Assembly (NCBI RefSeq): GCF_019042245.1
Contig: NZ_JAHQCX010000019.1
Coordinates: 1 to 64,000 of the forward strand
Direction of reading: 5' to 3'
DNA from: Diplocloster modestus
GTDB lineage: Bacteria; Bacillota; Clostridia; Lachnospirales; Lachnospiraceae
Length of the DNA: 64,000 nucleotides
Numbering within the stretch: the stretch's first letter is position 1; each line of letters starts with the position of its first letter. Position numbers and translations under genes: made by a program. This document shows, one piece after another, positions 27,813 to 37,136 of the stretch. The notes beneath the pieces are model-generated. The model worked only from the letters and a program-made list of their open reading frames with translations, was not told where the DNA came from and searched no databases.

Positions 27813-27895
27813 TTTAAAATAAAATAATTTTCCTGATTTTCTTTGATCATAAAAAATTTACCTAAAGATATTCAAAAATGACCAAAAATCTTACA

Positions 27896-27931
27896 TTGTT
27901 GTAAGCGTAACTCCATGCTTTAATTAAAGCA
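27896..27931 (+). promoter_or_regulatory. Candidate promoter and 16-bp palindrome before the solute-binding gene
   Basis: TTGTTG at 27896-27901 and TTTAAT at 27919-27924 are 17 bases apart. The -10 lies inside a perfect 16-base palindrome (TGCTTTAATTAAAGCA, 27916-27931). A 14-base core of this palindrome also occurs at 18612-18625. It could be an operator. The promoter match is modest. Confidence 0.4.
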
Positions 27932-28017
27932 CAGACAGACAATCCGGATTGTCAGAAACTTTATAAACAGATACAGTGCGTTTTTGTGGATAACGAATAG
28001 AATAAGGAGGAGAAGAG

Positions 28018-29421
28018 TTGAAAAAGAACAAATTGCGTTTTCTTGCATTAACAATGACCGTTTGTATGCTGGCGGGCCTGGCAGCAGGATGCGGAAGCAA
28101 AAACCAGGAGAGTAAAGAGGGGAATGATCCCGGGCAGACGGAAGATAAAAGTCAGACTGCGGAAACGGCTGATCCGAACGGCTCAGCAGATGCGGCCCAG
28201 ACAGAGGATCCTGAGGTTACGATCACGGTGCTGACCAGATACGCCGGCAGTGATCCCCAGGCGCCGTGGCTTAAGAAGATGATGGACGAGTTTGTGAAGC
28301 TGCATCCGAATGTAACCTTCCGGGACGACTCGGTGGCAGATGAAGCCGCCTATAATAATAAGCTGAAGACTGCGATCGCCACCGGAAATCTTCCGAATAT
28401 GTGGATGCAGTACGGCAGCGCTTCGCTGGTGGAATATGCCAAAAACGGCCTGCTGATGGACCTGTCTTTTATGCTGGAGGATGAGAAGTTCTGTTCCGGG
28501 CTGACAGATCCCACGCTGTCCACCTTTGACTTGTCCGGATATGGTGTGGACGGGATCTATGCGATTCCCTTCGCGATGCAGCCGGAAGTAATCTTTTATA
28601 ATAAGGATCTGTTCAAACAGGCGGGTATCGAGTCGGTGCCGGAGACCATAGAGGACCTGTACGAAGCCATCGATAAGCTTAAGGCGGCGGGTATTACGCC
28701 TATGGGTATGGGCGCCAAGGACACCTGGCGGCTGGGACATTTCTTTAACTGTGTCGCTTACCGCAAAGCCGGTATCGATACCTTTAAGAACATCGGGGCC
28801 AGGACTGCTAAATGGACGGACCCCGAAGTGGTGGACTGCTTGACGACATTAAAGGACTTCAAGGACAGAGGCGCGTTTGAAGAAAACTTCGAGGGTATCG
28901 ACTGGAGCACGGAGAGCGCCAATTTCTTAAGCGGCAAGTATGCCATGATCTGTATTCCGCTCTGGTTCATCCCCAATGCGGAGGGATCTGAGATCGCAGA
29001 TTCTCTGGATTTCTTCCAGATCCCTTATTTCAGCGATCAGGAATCCTATAAGGATCATTCGGCTGTATATGTGGACGCTCATGTGTATAACGGAAAGCTG
29101 GAAGGCTATGAGAAAGAAATCACGATGGAATGGGCAAAATTCACCCATGATGCATTCTCAGAAGAAGTCCGCCTGAAAGACTGCGGACAGACTCCGGGGC
29201 GGACCGATGTGAATACGGAAGGGATGGAGATGAGTCCTATGCTTACGAAGGCTATCAAATTAAATGAAGACCTGAAGAAGCTGGGAGGCGACACGTTCGA
29301 ATACGATATGCTGAATTCCATGCAGGATGTCACCAGAAACGCGCTGGTGGGAATGATGCTGGGCACGTCGCCGGAAGATACGGCAGCGGCCATTCAGTCA
29401 GAGATCGATAATAATCAATAA
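28018..29421 (+). CDS. Extracellular solute-binding lipoprotein of a sugar ABC importer
   Basis: A 467-residue family-1 binding protein. The signal peptide ends in a lipobox (LAGLAAGCGS, cysteine near residue 25), followed by a low-complexity linker rich in Asp, Gln and Ala. The mature part begins VTITVLTRYAG and contains the cluster-B-type YAIPFAMQPEVIFYNKDLFKQAG. The start is TTG 28018 with AAGGAGG eight bases upstream. It is first in an operon with two permeases, a dehydrogenase, a glycyl radical enzyme and its activase. No ATPase gene is present, so a shared MsmX-type ATPase is expected elsewhere. Confidence 0.92.
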   Translation: MKKNKLRFLALTMTVCMLAGLAAGCGSKNQESKEGNDPGQTEDKSQTAETADPNGSADAAQTEDPEVTITVLTRYAGSDPQAPWLKKMMDEFVKLHPNVTFRDDSVADEAAYNNKLKTAIATGNLPNMWMQYGSASLVEYAKNGLLMDLSFMLEDEKFCSGLTDPTLSTFDLSGYGVDGIYAIPFAMQPEVIFYNKDLFKQAGIESVPETIEDLYEAIDKLKAAGITPMGMGAKDTWRLGHFFNCVAYRKAGIDTFKNIGARTAKWTDPEVVDCLTTLKDFKDRGAFEENFEGIDWSTESANFLSGKYAMICIPLWFIPNAEGSEIADSLDFFQIPYFSDQESYKDHSAVYVDAHVYNGKLEGYEKEITMEWAKFTHDAFSEEVRLKDCGQTPGRTDVNTEGMEMSPMLTKAIKLNEDLKKLGGDTFEYDMLNSMQDVTRNALVGMMLGTSPEDTAAAIQSEIDNNQ

Positions 29422-29454
29422 TTAGAATCAGAAATTACCGCAGGAGCATAGGAT

Positions 29455-29508
29455 AAGCCGCCCTTAACAGGAACACCGCCGGCCAGGCGGCTGCAGAGGG
29501 CGGCTTTT
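29455..29508 (+). promoter_or_regulatory. GC-rich hairpin between binding-protein and permease genes
   Basis: AAGCCGCCC pairs with GGGCGGCTT with an inner GCCG..CGGC helix, followed by TTTT. It is probably a partial terminator or mRNA stabiliser that raises binding-protein yield over permease yield. The same layout occurs in the operon at 45344. Confidence 0.6.
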
Positions 29509-29560
29509 CCGGTCCCCGGGAATCTAAGTAAAAAAAACAAAAAGAATGAGGTGTAAATGC

Positions 29561-30496
29561 TTGGAACGATACCGTCGTAATAAAAAAGTCATTTTGCTGT
29601 TTCTTCTCCCGGCACTCCTGATTTATGTGGTGCTGGAGGTGGTTCCTGTGATCCAGTCCTTCTATTTTTCCTTTTTTGACTGGCCCGGAATACAGGGGGT
29701 ACCGCTGAAATATGTGGGTCTGGATAATTTTATCTCTGTGTTCCAGAACTCCCAGTTCCATCAGGCAGTGAAAAATATCCTGCTCTTTGTGGCAGTGGGA
29801 CTGCTGACTCAGCTGCCCATCGGATTTTTTTTCGCGATCCTGCTCTATCATGTTAAGCGCGGGCAGAGATTCTTCAAGGCTGCCTACTTTATCCCCATGA
29901 TCCTGCCGGTAACGGCCACGGGACTTCTATGGCAGTTTATCCTAAAACCTAATGAAAGCGGCGTGTTGAATCAACTGCTGATGAAACTGGGACTGGAACA
30001 GTTCTGCACCGGCTGGCTGATCAACAGCAATACGGCCATGATGAGTATCATCCTGGTCACCACCTGGGCCAGCGTGGCTTATTATATCGTGATCGGGCTG
30101 GCAGCGGTCAACGCGATACCGGATGACGTAATGGAAGCAGCCACCATTGACGGCGCGGGACAGGTCAAGAAAGTATTCTATATCATAATACCTATGGTCT
30201 GGGAGTCAGTTAAGATCTCCGTGGTCATGATCATCACCGGTGTTCTGAAGGTGTTCGATATGGTTTTCGTTATGACCGAAGGCGGTCCGAATGGACTGAC
30301 CCATGTACCTGCCACATTGTTATACTATCAGGCATTCAAATATGATCATTACGGCATCGGAAGTTCCATCTCTACCATCATGTTCTTCATGAGTCTGGTC
30401 CTTACCGTCATATCTTTGAGGGTGATGAACCAGGATAAGGATTCCGGTGTAAAACGGAGTAAAAGGAGGGAGAAAAGTAAATGGAAAAACAGTTAA
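29561..30496 (+). CDS. Sugar ABC transporter permease (MalF/UgpA type)
   Basis: About 311 residues with six membrane helices. The EAA loop signature that contacts the ATPase reads EAATIDGAGQVKKVFYIIIPM (about residue 205). I favour TTG 29561, seven bases after GAGGTG (29548-29553); an upstream in-frame ATG at 29546 overlaps that ribosome site. It works with the second permease gene, which overlaps by 16 bases, in the importer inner-membrane channel. Confidence 0.9.
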   Translation: MERYRRNKKVILLFLLPALLIYVVLEVVPVIQSFYFSFFDWPGIQGVPLKYVGLDNFISVFQNSQFHQAVKNILLFVAVGLLTQLPIGFFFAILLYHVKRGQRFFKAAYFIPMILPVTATGLLWQFILKPNESGVLNQLLMKLGLEQFCTGWLINSNTAMMSIILVTTWASVAYYIVIGLAAVNAIPDDVMEAATIDGAGQVKKVFYIIIPMVWESVKISVVMIITGVLKVFDMVFVMTEGGPNGLTHVPATLLYYQAFKYDHYGIGSSISTIMFFMSLVLTVISLRVMNQDKDSGVKRSKRREKSKWKNS

Positions 30497-31335
30497 ATTC
30501 CAGAGCAAGAATGAAAAAGTTTATCTGCCGGGTGCTGCTCTACGGGACCTTGATCCTTTTCGCGGTCATCTGCCTTTATCCGGTTTATTTTACTCTGGTT
30601 TCGTCCTTAAAGAACAACACTGAGATATTTACCAATCCTTTCTCACTGCCTGCCCAGCCCCAGTTTGATAACTATGTGCGTGCGTGGGAGATCGGTAAAA
30701 TAGGAATCTATTTCCGCAACAGCATCGTGCTGACGGTGGCGACACTTTTGGTTACCGGTTTCACGGGTTCGCTGGCAGGTTACATACTGGCTAAGTTCAA
30801 GTTCCGGGGCAAGGGGTTTATTTATCTGTTGTTCCTGGCCGGGATGATGGTTCCGATCCAGACGGTTATCATCCCGTTAGCCTTTACCCTTGGCAAATTC
30901 GGTATCGTCGACAACTATCCGGTGCTGATCCTGCTGTATTCCGCCTTCTGCCTGTCTATGACGGTGTTTATCGTAACAGGATTTATGAAAGGGCTGCCGG
31001 ATGAACTGGAGGAAGCGGCGGTAATGGACGGCGCGGGACATGCGGCAGTATTCTTCCGGATTATACTTCCTTTGTCCATGCCGGCCATCGCAAGCGCGTC
31101 GATCTTTAACTTCGTCTCATCCTGGAATAACCTGTTGTTTCCGCTGGTGTTCCTGGGAAATGATAACTTAAAGACGATTTCCATCGGCCTGCTGTCTTTC
31201 TTTGGCGCGTACACTTCGGATTACGGCGCGGTGATGGCCGCCATCGGGGTCAGCATCCTGCCTCCGGTTATTATGTATATTCTGCTTCAGGAGAAAATGG
31301 AGAAAGGGCTGACTGCAGGGGCGGTAAAGGGCTGA
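30481..31335 (+). CDS. Sugar ABC transporter permease (MalG/UgpE type)
   Basis: A 284-residue protein with six membrane helices and the EAA signature ELEEAAVMDGAGHAAVFFRIILPLSMPAI near residue 180. It is the second channel subunit of the importer. Its ATG at 30481 lies inside the upstream permease gene, behind AAAGGAGGG, implying translational coupling. Confidence 0.92.
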   Translation: MEKQLNSRARMKKFICRVLLYGTLILFAVICLYPVYFTLVSSLKNNTEIFTNPFSLPAQPQFDNYVRAWEIGKIGIYFRNSIVLTVATLLVTGFTGSLAGYILAKFKFRGKGFIYLLFLAGMMVPIQTVIIPLAFTLGKFGIVDNYPVLILLYSAFCLSMTVFIVTGFMKGLPDELEEAAVMDGAGHAAVFFRIILPLSMPAIASASIFNFVSSWNNLLFPLVFLGNDNLKTISIGLLSFFGAYTSDYGAVMAAIGVSILPPVIMYILLQEKMEKGLTAGAVKG

Positions 31336-31359
31336 GTGCGCCTGGAAAAAGGCGGACCG

Positions 31360-31391
31360 CTTGCCGGGCAGATCACTTGCCGGGCGGATCA
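31360..31391 (+). repeat. Two tandem 16-base copies in the permease-dehydrogenase gap
   Basis: CTTGCCGGGCAGATCA at 31360-31375 is followed at once by a copy with one change at 31376-31391. Probably a recent slippage duplication; no function is evident. Confidence 0.6.
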
Positions 31392-31460
31392 CCCGCATGG
31401 CTGGGTGAAGTTTTTCCGGTGATGAAAGCAGACGAAAGAAATAGAAAAGGAGATCGGATC

Positions 31461-32486
31461 ATGAAAGGATTAGTGACAGACGGCAGGGGAGGCATCTTTC
31501 TGCGGGAAGATATCCCGATGCCGGAGATGGGAGAATACGACGCGCTGGTGAAAACCGTGGGATGCGGTATCTGCAATGGTACGGACCTGAAACTTGCAAA
31601 GGGACATCTGAAGGGTTTCGGTACATACCCGGCTGTGCTGGGCCACGAGGCTGTGGGGCGCGTAATACGGACAGGCCGAAAGGTAAAAAATTACCGGTTG
31701 GATGACATCGTCCTGCGCAGTGAGCTGCCGGACAGCGGGCAATATTATTCCCTGTGGGGAGGGTTCTCGGAGTATGCGCTGGTAACCGACTGTGAGGCCA
31801 TGGAAGCGGACGGGATTCCGGTCCGGGATGCGGGAGCCTGGTCCAAAACCGTGGTGCCGGCAGGGATAGACAGTACAGATGCCTGTATGCTGATCACGCT
31901 GGAGGAGATCTACAGCGCGCTGAAACGGCTGGATATGAGGCCGGGACTCGATGTAGTGATCGCCGGCTGCGGACCGGTAGGGATCGCCATGGCCAATCTG
32001 TGCCGGATCATGGGCGCGGGGAAAATCCTTCTGGGGGGCCACCACCTGGCCCGGATGCAAAAAGCCCTGCAGCTGGGAGCGGATGTGGCGGTCAACACCA
32101 GGGAAGAAGACCTGACGTCACGCATCCGGGAAGAGATGGGAAAGGCGGATCTGTTCATAGACGCGGTGGGGAACGGAGCGGTTCTGAGCCATGGCTTAAG
32201 AAGCGTGAAACCGGAGGGCGTGATCGGTATCTACGGGATCGGGCTGCACAGTACCCAGGCGGTGGCCTGGGAGGACGCGGACTACTGCTGGGAGATCCGG
32301 TCGGTACAATGGCCAGATTATGAGCATCTGGTGACGATACAGACGGAAGCGGCGGCTCTGGTGCTGGATGGGCAACTGAGTCTATCCGATTACGTGACCC
32401 ACCGGATACCGGTGGAAGATTATGAACGGGGTTTCGAACTGGTGAAAAACAGGGAGGGACTGAAAGTGGTCCTGACCTTCGACTAA
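31461..32486 (+). CDS. Zinc-type medium-chain alcohol/polyol dehydrogenase
   Basis: A 341-residue MDR-family protein. Catalytic zinc ligands are visible: Cys in VGCGICNGTDL near residue 38 and the GHE motif (VLGHEAVGRV) near 64. The nucleotide-binding fold starts at VVIAGCGPVGIAMANL (about 160). The four-cysteine structural zinc lobe is absent. The likely reaction is NAD(P)-dependent oxidation of a polyol, or reduction of an aldehyde made by the neighbouring glycyl radical enzyme. The start is ATG 31461 after AAAAGGAG; an upstream in-frame TTG is rejected. The next gene follows within 15 bases. Confidence 0.85.
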   Translation: MKGLVTDGRGGIFLREDIPMPEMGEYDALVKTVGCGICNGTDLKLAKGHLKGFGTYPAVLGHEAVGRVIRTGRKVKNYRLDDIVLRSELPDSGQYYSLWGGFSEYALVTDCEAMEADGIPVRDAGAWSKTVVPAGIDSTDACMLITLEEIYSALKRLDMRPGLDVVIAGCGPVGIAMANLCRIMGAGKILLGGHHLARMQKALQLGADVAVNTREEDLTSRIREEMGKADLFIDAVGNGAVLSHGLRSVKPEGVIGIYGIGLHSTQAVAWEDADYCWEIRSVQWPDYEHLVTIQTEAAALVLDGQLSLSDYVTHRIPVEDYERGFELVKNREGLKVVLTFD

Positions 32487-32501
32487 ATGAGGGGGCGCAG
32501 T

Positions 32502-34745
32502 ATGACAGACAGAGTGCTATCTTTTGAGAAATACAGGGAAAAATTTTATCAGGAATTTGAGGAGTATTATTCCAGGTATCCGATTCCCGTGCCTGAAGCA
32601 GAAAAAATGCTGATGGAAGCAGAAGCGGAAAACGAATCATTCCCTTGTGCGGAAAAAAGCCGGATATATCAGGCGGCCGTTCACTGTCCGGTTCATGTGT
32701 TCCGATATTTCCCGTTTTATTATGAAGTATGTACGGGCCGTGCCAGAAACGGCCTGACCGCAGGATTTCCGCCGGAACCTGGAATCGGCGGTACTATGAT
32801 GCGCAAACACTCCGATATTGAGAAACGGTTTTTCAGCTTCCGGGATTATTACAAAGAGCGGAATCTGTTTATCTCATTTTTCTTTATCGATTTTGCCCAT
32901 CACTGTATCGGCTATGAGAAAGTTCTGCGTCTGGGTTTAAACGGACTGATCGCTGAAGCCGCGGCTAAGAGAGAAAATACCCGGGATATGCAAGAGCTTT
33001 CCTTTTTGGACAGCGTGATCTGCGGCTGTGAATCCTTAAAGAAAATTGCCAACCGCTTTGCCAGTGAGGCTAAAGCTATGGCCGGGACGGAGAGAGACGA
33101 GGAAGTGCGCGGAAATCTGCTCCATATCGCGCGTACTTCGGCGAGAGTACCGGCCGAGGCCCCCCAGACCTTCTATGAGGCTCTGAACACGATCTGGTTC
33201 ATGCGGGAGATCGTGATGGGACTGGAGGGAATCGGTATCGCGGTGATCGGACATTTTGACCGTCTGCTTTATCCTTATTATGAAAAGGATGTGGAAGAAG
33301 GCCGGCTCAACAGACAGGAGGCTAAGGATCTGCTGTCCTTTGCCCTGAATCTGACAGATGCCAAATGGGATCTTCGCACGAATCCGCCCGACGGCGGAGC
33401 GAACACGGCCATGACGGTCGGCGGCTGCGATCAGGAAGGAAGACCTGTCTATAACGAGCTAACCCGTATGATACTGGAGATCTACGAAGAGCAGGAATTG
33501 GTGAACCCTAAGCTTCAGGCCAGAATCAGCCGGAGCCATCCTGCGGAGTTTTTTGAGCGTCTGGCCAGGATCGCGGGACAGGGGAAAAATGTACTGTCCG
33601 TATTTAACGATGAGGTACTGATCCCTGCCCAGGTCCGTCAGGGAAAAGAGCTTCGGGACAGCAGGCTTTATGTGGCGGGAGGCTGCCAGGAACCGGTTTT
33701 AAGTGAAACCGAGGTGAATTGCCGGGCTTATATCTACATGAGCCTTCCCAAGCTGTTACTGCTGACGCTTCGTGTGGGGGATGAAGGGTTCTGGGAGCAC
33801 GAGGAGCTGGAAGCGGTCCGGGCAGATTCCTGCCGGAATTTCGAAGAATTTTATGCCTGTTTTCTTGGAAAGGCGAGACAGATCGTGCACCGGGTAAGCG
33901 GATATTTCAATGCATTCGAGCGGGAATGGTATGGCTATAACCCCTGCCCTCTGTATTCATCGACCATAACCGGGTGTGTAGAAAAGGGAAAAGATATGAC
34001 CCGGGGAGGAGCGAAATACAATACCTCCAGCTTCTCGCCGGTCGGGTTCGGGACGCTGGCAGATTCCCTGTTTGCCGTTAAAAAGGCGGTGTATGAAGAT
34101 AAATTTCTGACATTGGAAGAACTGCGGGAATGCCTGTCCGGGAATTTTGAAGGAAATGAAAGAACCAGAGCGTATCTGGCAAACCGGGTGGATAAATGGG
34201 GAAAAGACAACGGTGAAATTAACCGGCTGGCTTCCCGGCTGGCGGACGACCTGACCCTGATCTTCTCCGGTATGCCGAATACCCGAGGAGGCTGGTTTGA
34301 AAATTCCCTGTTTACGAATACCGGCTATGTCTCACTTCGCGGGACGGAGGCCACTCCGGATGGAAGAAGAAAAGGGGAGATTCTTTCAAGAGGGATCGGC
34401 CCCGGCGAAACTACCGGCCATACCAACATAAGCCGTATCATGGAAGGGCTGGGCGCTTTGAATCTGGAAAATCATCCGGCTTCGGCAGTTCTCTATCTCG
34501 ATCTTCCCTATTCCCCCAATCAGATGGAGCCTAAGATCTATGAGGCGGTGATCCGCAGCTTCCTGGACGCGGGGGGAAGTGTCTTTGACTTTAACCTTAC
34601 GGACGCGGGGGTACTTATGGAGGCACAGAAGAACCCCGAAGAGTATGCGAACCTGGTGGTACGGGTCTGGGGGTTCAGCGCGTACTTTACCGCGCTGGAC
34701 CGGGAGCTTCAGGACGAGATGATCGCCAGAAACCGGTCGCATTAG
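32502..34745 (+). CDS. Glycyl radical enzyme of unassigned substrate (PFL/diol-dehydratase-like)
   Basis: A 747-residue PFL-fold enzyme. The thiyl-radical cysteine lies in GGCQEP (Cys395, Glu397), the GCxE pattern of dehydratase/lyase members rather than the Cys-Cys of pyruvate formate-lyase. The C-terminal glycyl loop reads RVWGFSAYF with the radical glycine at about 724, where most relatives read RVxGYS. The activase gene follows. Together with a sugar-type importer and a Zn-dehydrogenase this suggests radical dehydration or C-X cleavage of a sugar-derived polyol. I cannot assign it to CutC, HypD, IslA or diol dehydratase. The start is ATG 32502 after GAGGGGG. Confidence 0.9.
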   Translation: MTDRVLSFEKYREKFYQEFEEYYSRYPIPVPEAEKMLMEAEAENESFPCAEKSRIYQAAVHCPVHVFRYFPFYYEVCTGRARNGLTAGFPPEPGIGGTMMRKHSDIEKRFFSFRDYYKERNLFISFFFIDFAHHCIGYEKVLRLGLNGLIAEAAAKRENTRDMQELSFLDSVICGCESLKKIANRFASEAKAMAGTERDEEVRGNLLHIARTSARVPAEAPQTFYEALNTIWFMREIVMGLEGIGIAVIGHFDRLLYPYYEKDVEEGRLNRQEAKDLLSFALNLTDAKWDLRTNPPDGGANTAMTVGGCDQEGRPVYNELTRMILEIYEEQELVNPKLQARISRSHPAEFFERLARIAGQGKNVLSVFNDEVLIPAQVRQGKELRDSRLYVAGGCQEPVLSETEVNCRAYIYMSLPKLLLLTLRVGDEGFWEHEELEAVRADSCRNFEEFYACFLGKARQIVHRVSGYFNAFEREWYGYNPCPLYSSTITGCVEKGKDMTRGGAKYNTSSFSPVGFGTLADSLFAVKKAVYEDKFLTLEELRECLSGNFEGNERTRAYLANRVDKWGKDNGEINRLASRLADDLTLIFSGMPNTRGGWFENSLFTNTGYVSLRGTEATPDGRRKGEILSRGIGPGETTGHTNISRIMEGLGALNLENHPASAVLYLDLPYSPNQMEPKIYEAVIRSFLDAGGSVFDFNLTDAGVLMEAQKNPEEYANLVVRVWGFSAYFTALDRELQDEMIARNRSH

Positions 34746-34785
34746 AACTAAGAGGGGGCGGCGCTACGCGCCGCGGGAGGTACAT

Positions 34786-35679
34786 ATGGACGGAATGATA
34801 TTTGATATCCAGCATTTTAGTATTCACGACGGACCGGGTATCCGCACGACGGTATTTTTCAAGGGCTGTAATCTCAGATGCCTGTGGTGCCATAATCCGG
34901 AGTCACAGGAGAGAGCCCCCCAGCTGCTGATAAAAGAGCTGGGCTGTATCGCCTGTGGTTCCTGCGCGGCTGTCTGTCCTACCGGGGCCAGAAGGCTGGG
35001 AAAGGGCGGGAGCTTTATACCGGAACTGTGTACCGGGTGCGGAAAATGCGCTTCCGTCTGCTACCCGGGAGTTCTGGAAATATCAGGAAAAACCATGACG
35101 GTTTCTCAGGTAATGGAAGAGATTTTAAAAGATGTATCCTTGTACCGGCACTCCGGGGGAGGGGTGACATTTTCGGGGGGAGAGGCGATGCTTCAGATCA
35201 ATTTTCTGGAAGAGCTGCTCCGGGAATGCGCCGGATCTGGTATCCACACGGCGGTAGATACGGCAGGATCGGTTCCGTGGGAGCATTTCCGGAGAATCCT
35301 GCCCTACACGTCCTTATTTCTCTACGACCTGAAATGCGCGGACGGGGAGCTGCATCAGAGGGTGACCGGCGCAGATAACCGTCTGATCGCGGAGAATCTG
35401 AAGAGGCTGAAGGACACGGCGGATGTATGGGTGCGCATACCCTGCATCAGGGGGATCAATGATTCGTCGGCCGAGAAGGAAGGCTTCCGGGAGCTTCTGC
35501 GGAAACCGGGGAGAATACAAAGGATCGATCTGCTGCCCTATCATTCCTTTGGGGAGGGGAAGTACCGGCTGCTGGGACGGCCTGCGCCGGATTTTCTGCC
35601 TATGGATGCAGTACAGATGGAAGAGCTGAAAAAAGCGCTGGAAGAATATGTTCCGGTATACCATTCTTTAGATCAGTAA
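34786..35679 (+). CDS. Glycyl radical enzyme activase (radical SAM)
   Basis: A 297-residue protein with the radical SAM cluster motif CxxxCxxC at Cys28, Cys32 and Cys35 (GCNLRCLWC). An inserted ferredoxin domain with two 4Fe-4S motifs follows (CIACGSCAAVC and CTGCGKCASVC). The TIM-barrel motif GGVTFSGGEAML also fits. It should abstract hydrogen from the glycine of the preceding enzyme. AGGTAC precedes the ATG, 40 bases after the enzyme gene. The double-cluster form is typical of non-PFL activases. Confidence 0.95.
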   Translation: MDGMIFDIQHFSIHDGPGIRTTVFFKGCNLRCLWCHNPESQERAPQLLIKELGCIACGSCAAVCPTGARRLGKGGSFIPELCTGCGKCASVCYPGVLEISGKTMTVSQVMEEILKDVSLYRHSGGGVTFSGGEAMLQINFLEELLRECAGSGIHTAVDTAGSVPWEHFRRILPYTSLFLYDLKCADGELHQRVTGADNRLIAENLKRLKDTADVWVRIPCIRGINDSSAEKEGFRELLRKPGRIQRIDLLPYHSFGEGKYRLLGRPAPDFLPMDAVQMEELKKALEEYVPVYHSLDQ

Positions 35680-36081
35680 CCCTTTTTCGCGGGGCTGCGT
35701 GTCCAGGGATTACCTGGAAGGAATCGGTTGCTCACAAATACCGCTGTGATGCACGTTTCGCAGACAGGAAATACTGCGAAAAACTCTCTGATTCCAGAGC
35801 TGGTATCAATATGACGAAACATGAACTGCATAAGAAGGATAGGATTCTCTTCCCCTTCAGCTTAGACGAATTACACTACCTTCCAGTGGTCCGCTTTCCA
35901 TCCTACACTAACAACCTGTGTTCTTTGGTATGTCTTGCTTATGCTTTTTTTCCATGTTATTCTGTAAATATTGCATGTAATAAAGTAACTTATGCCCTAT
36001 AGGTTAAAGGCAGGAAAAATAATACAGTGGATGAGGCGCAGAGTGTCTGCAAGTTCCACAAAAGTGGGAAAGGGAAAAACC
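35680..36081. other. 402-base region without a gene; candidate promoter
   Basis: Contains a TTTCGCAG/CTGCGAAA hairpin at 35756-35781 followed by AAA, possibly ending the glycyl radical operon. A candidate promoter (TTGCTT 35935-35940, 17-base spacer, TATTCT 35958-35963) serves the next gene. A 63-codon open frame at 35811-36002 has no ribosome site and no recognisable domain. Confidence 0.45.
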
Positions 36082-36909
36082 ATGAAAAATGAAAAGCAGC
36101 GGCAGCAGATCAATGGAGCAGAAGTAACCAAAGAATGGGTGGACGGCATACCGGTCATCTATAAAGAGCCGGCAGAGCCGCAGCCCGAACGCAGACTTGC
36201 TCTATTCCTGAGCGGACTGGGCGGTAAGAAGGAAGAACTGATCCCCTATCTTGCGGATATCGCAGACCGGGGATATATCGGGCTGGCCTTCGATCTCTAT
36301 CAGCACGGAGAGCGGGGAATGGATCAGGATGACGTGAAAGCCCGCGTGTTTACGAACATGAGGCGTTACGGATGGCCGGTCTTAGGACAGACGGTCCTGG
36401 ATGTGGAGAGGGTCATTGACTGGGCTGTCTCGGATCTTGGGGTGCTGCCGCAGATCTGCATGGGCGGGATATCCATGGGAGGCGACATCACGATCTGTGT
36501 GGCGGGGATTGACTCCAGAATCAGACGCGGAGCCCCGATTATCGCCACGCCTGATTGGTTAAGACCGGGTATGTATGATCTGTTCCGGCCTGACCGCATC
36601 CTGGACCCGGGAACGCCGGATCATTACGCCTCCTTTTTTTACCAGCAGTTTAACCCCATCACCCACCTGGAGCGCTATGAGAATTGTCCGCCCATGTACC
36701 TGATCCTGGGAGAAGAGGACAATCACATCCCGCCGGAGAACGCCGAGCGGTTCCGGTCCCAGCTGTCCGGTTTATATCCGGAAGCGGCGGACAGACTCGT
36801 ATTCCACTATGTGACCGGTACGCCGTCTAACCACATGGATATTATCGGGCGCAGGGAAGAGTGGTGGGAAGGACTGCTGGACTGGTGGCTGGTACAAGAG
36901 CGGGATTGA
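36082..36909 (+). CDS. Alpha/beta hydrolase (esterase/dienelactone-hydrolase-like)
   Basis: A 275-residue cytoplasmic protein with the nucleophile elbow GGISMGG (Ser near residue 132). A candidate acid lies in LGEEDNHIPPEN, and the C-terminal histidine in TPSNHMD completes a Ser-Asp-His triad. The oxyanion segment is LFLSGLGGKKEEL. There is no signal peptide. The substrate is unknown. I chose ATG 36082 after GGGAAAGGGA; in-frame codons back to 35992 lie in the leader. It is a single gene followed by a palindromic repeat. Confidence 0.75.
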   Translation: MKNEKQRQQINGAEVTKEWVDGIPVIYKEPAEPQPERRLALFLSGLGGKKEELIPYLADIADRGYIGLAFDLYQHGERGMDQDDVKARVFTNMRRYGWPVLGQTVLDVERVIDWAVSDLGVLPQICMGGISMGGDITICVAGIDSRIRRGAPIIATPDWLRPGMYDLFRPDRILDPGTPDHYASFFYQQFNPITHLERYENCPPMYLILGEEDNHIPPENAERFRSQLSGLYPEAADRLVFHYVTGTPSNHMDIIGRREEWWEGLLDWWLVQERD

Positions 36910-36955
36910 GCAAAGCAGTAGTGGAATTAACTTTGGCCTGTTAAGCGGCTGCGTC

Positions 36956-37069
36956 GAGAAAGGTGTTTGTCCCCGGATGTTGGACTGTTCGAGTCAACAT
37001 CCGGGGACAGGCACCTTTCTCCACGTAGTTGCTGTTAGGACTGGCTTTACTGCCGAAAGGAGCCAGTCC
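36956..37069. repeat. Palindromic repeat, copy 1 (GGTGCCTGTCCCC family)
   Basis: Arms 36956-36982 and 36995-37021 pair over 27 bases with two T.G wobbles and contain GAGAAAGGTG..TGTCCCCGGATGTTG. A second hairpin (GGACTGGCT 37038-37046 with AGCCAGTCC 37061-37069) follows. A related copy in the same orientation lies at 44150-44311. With the promoter at 37137 it accounts for the 359-base gap. Confidence 0.9.
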
Positions 37070-37136
37070 CCTCTCATACGTTTGTTGAAAATGCACAATA
37101 TGAAAGGAATAATATAAAAAGTATTGTAAATTATGC

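Noticed and set aside
35811..36002. 63-codon frame between activase and hydrolase genes
   Set aside because: No ribosome site and no domain. It overlaps a candidate promoter.
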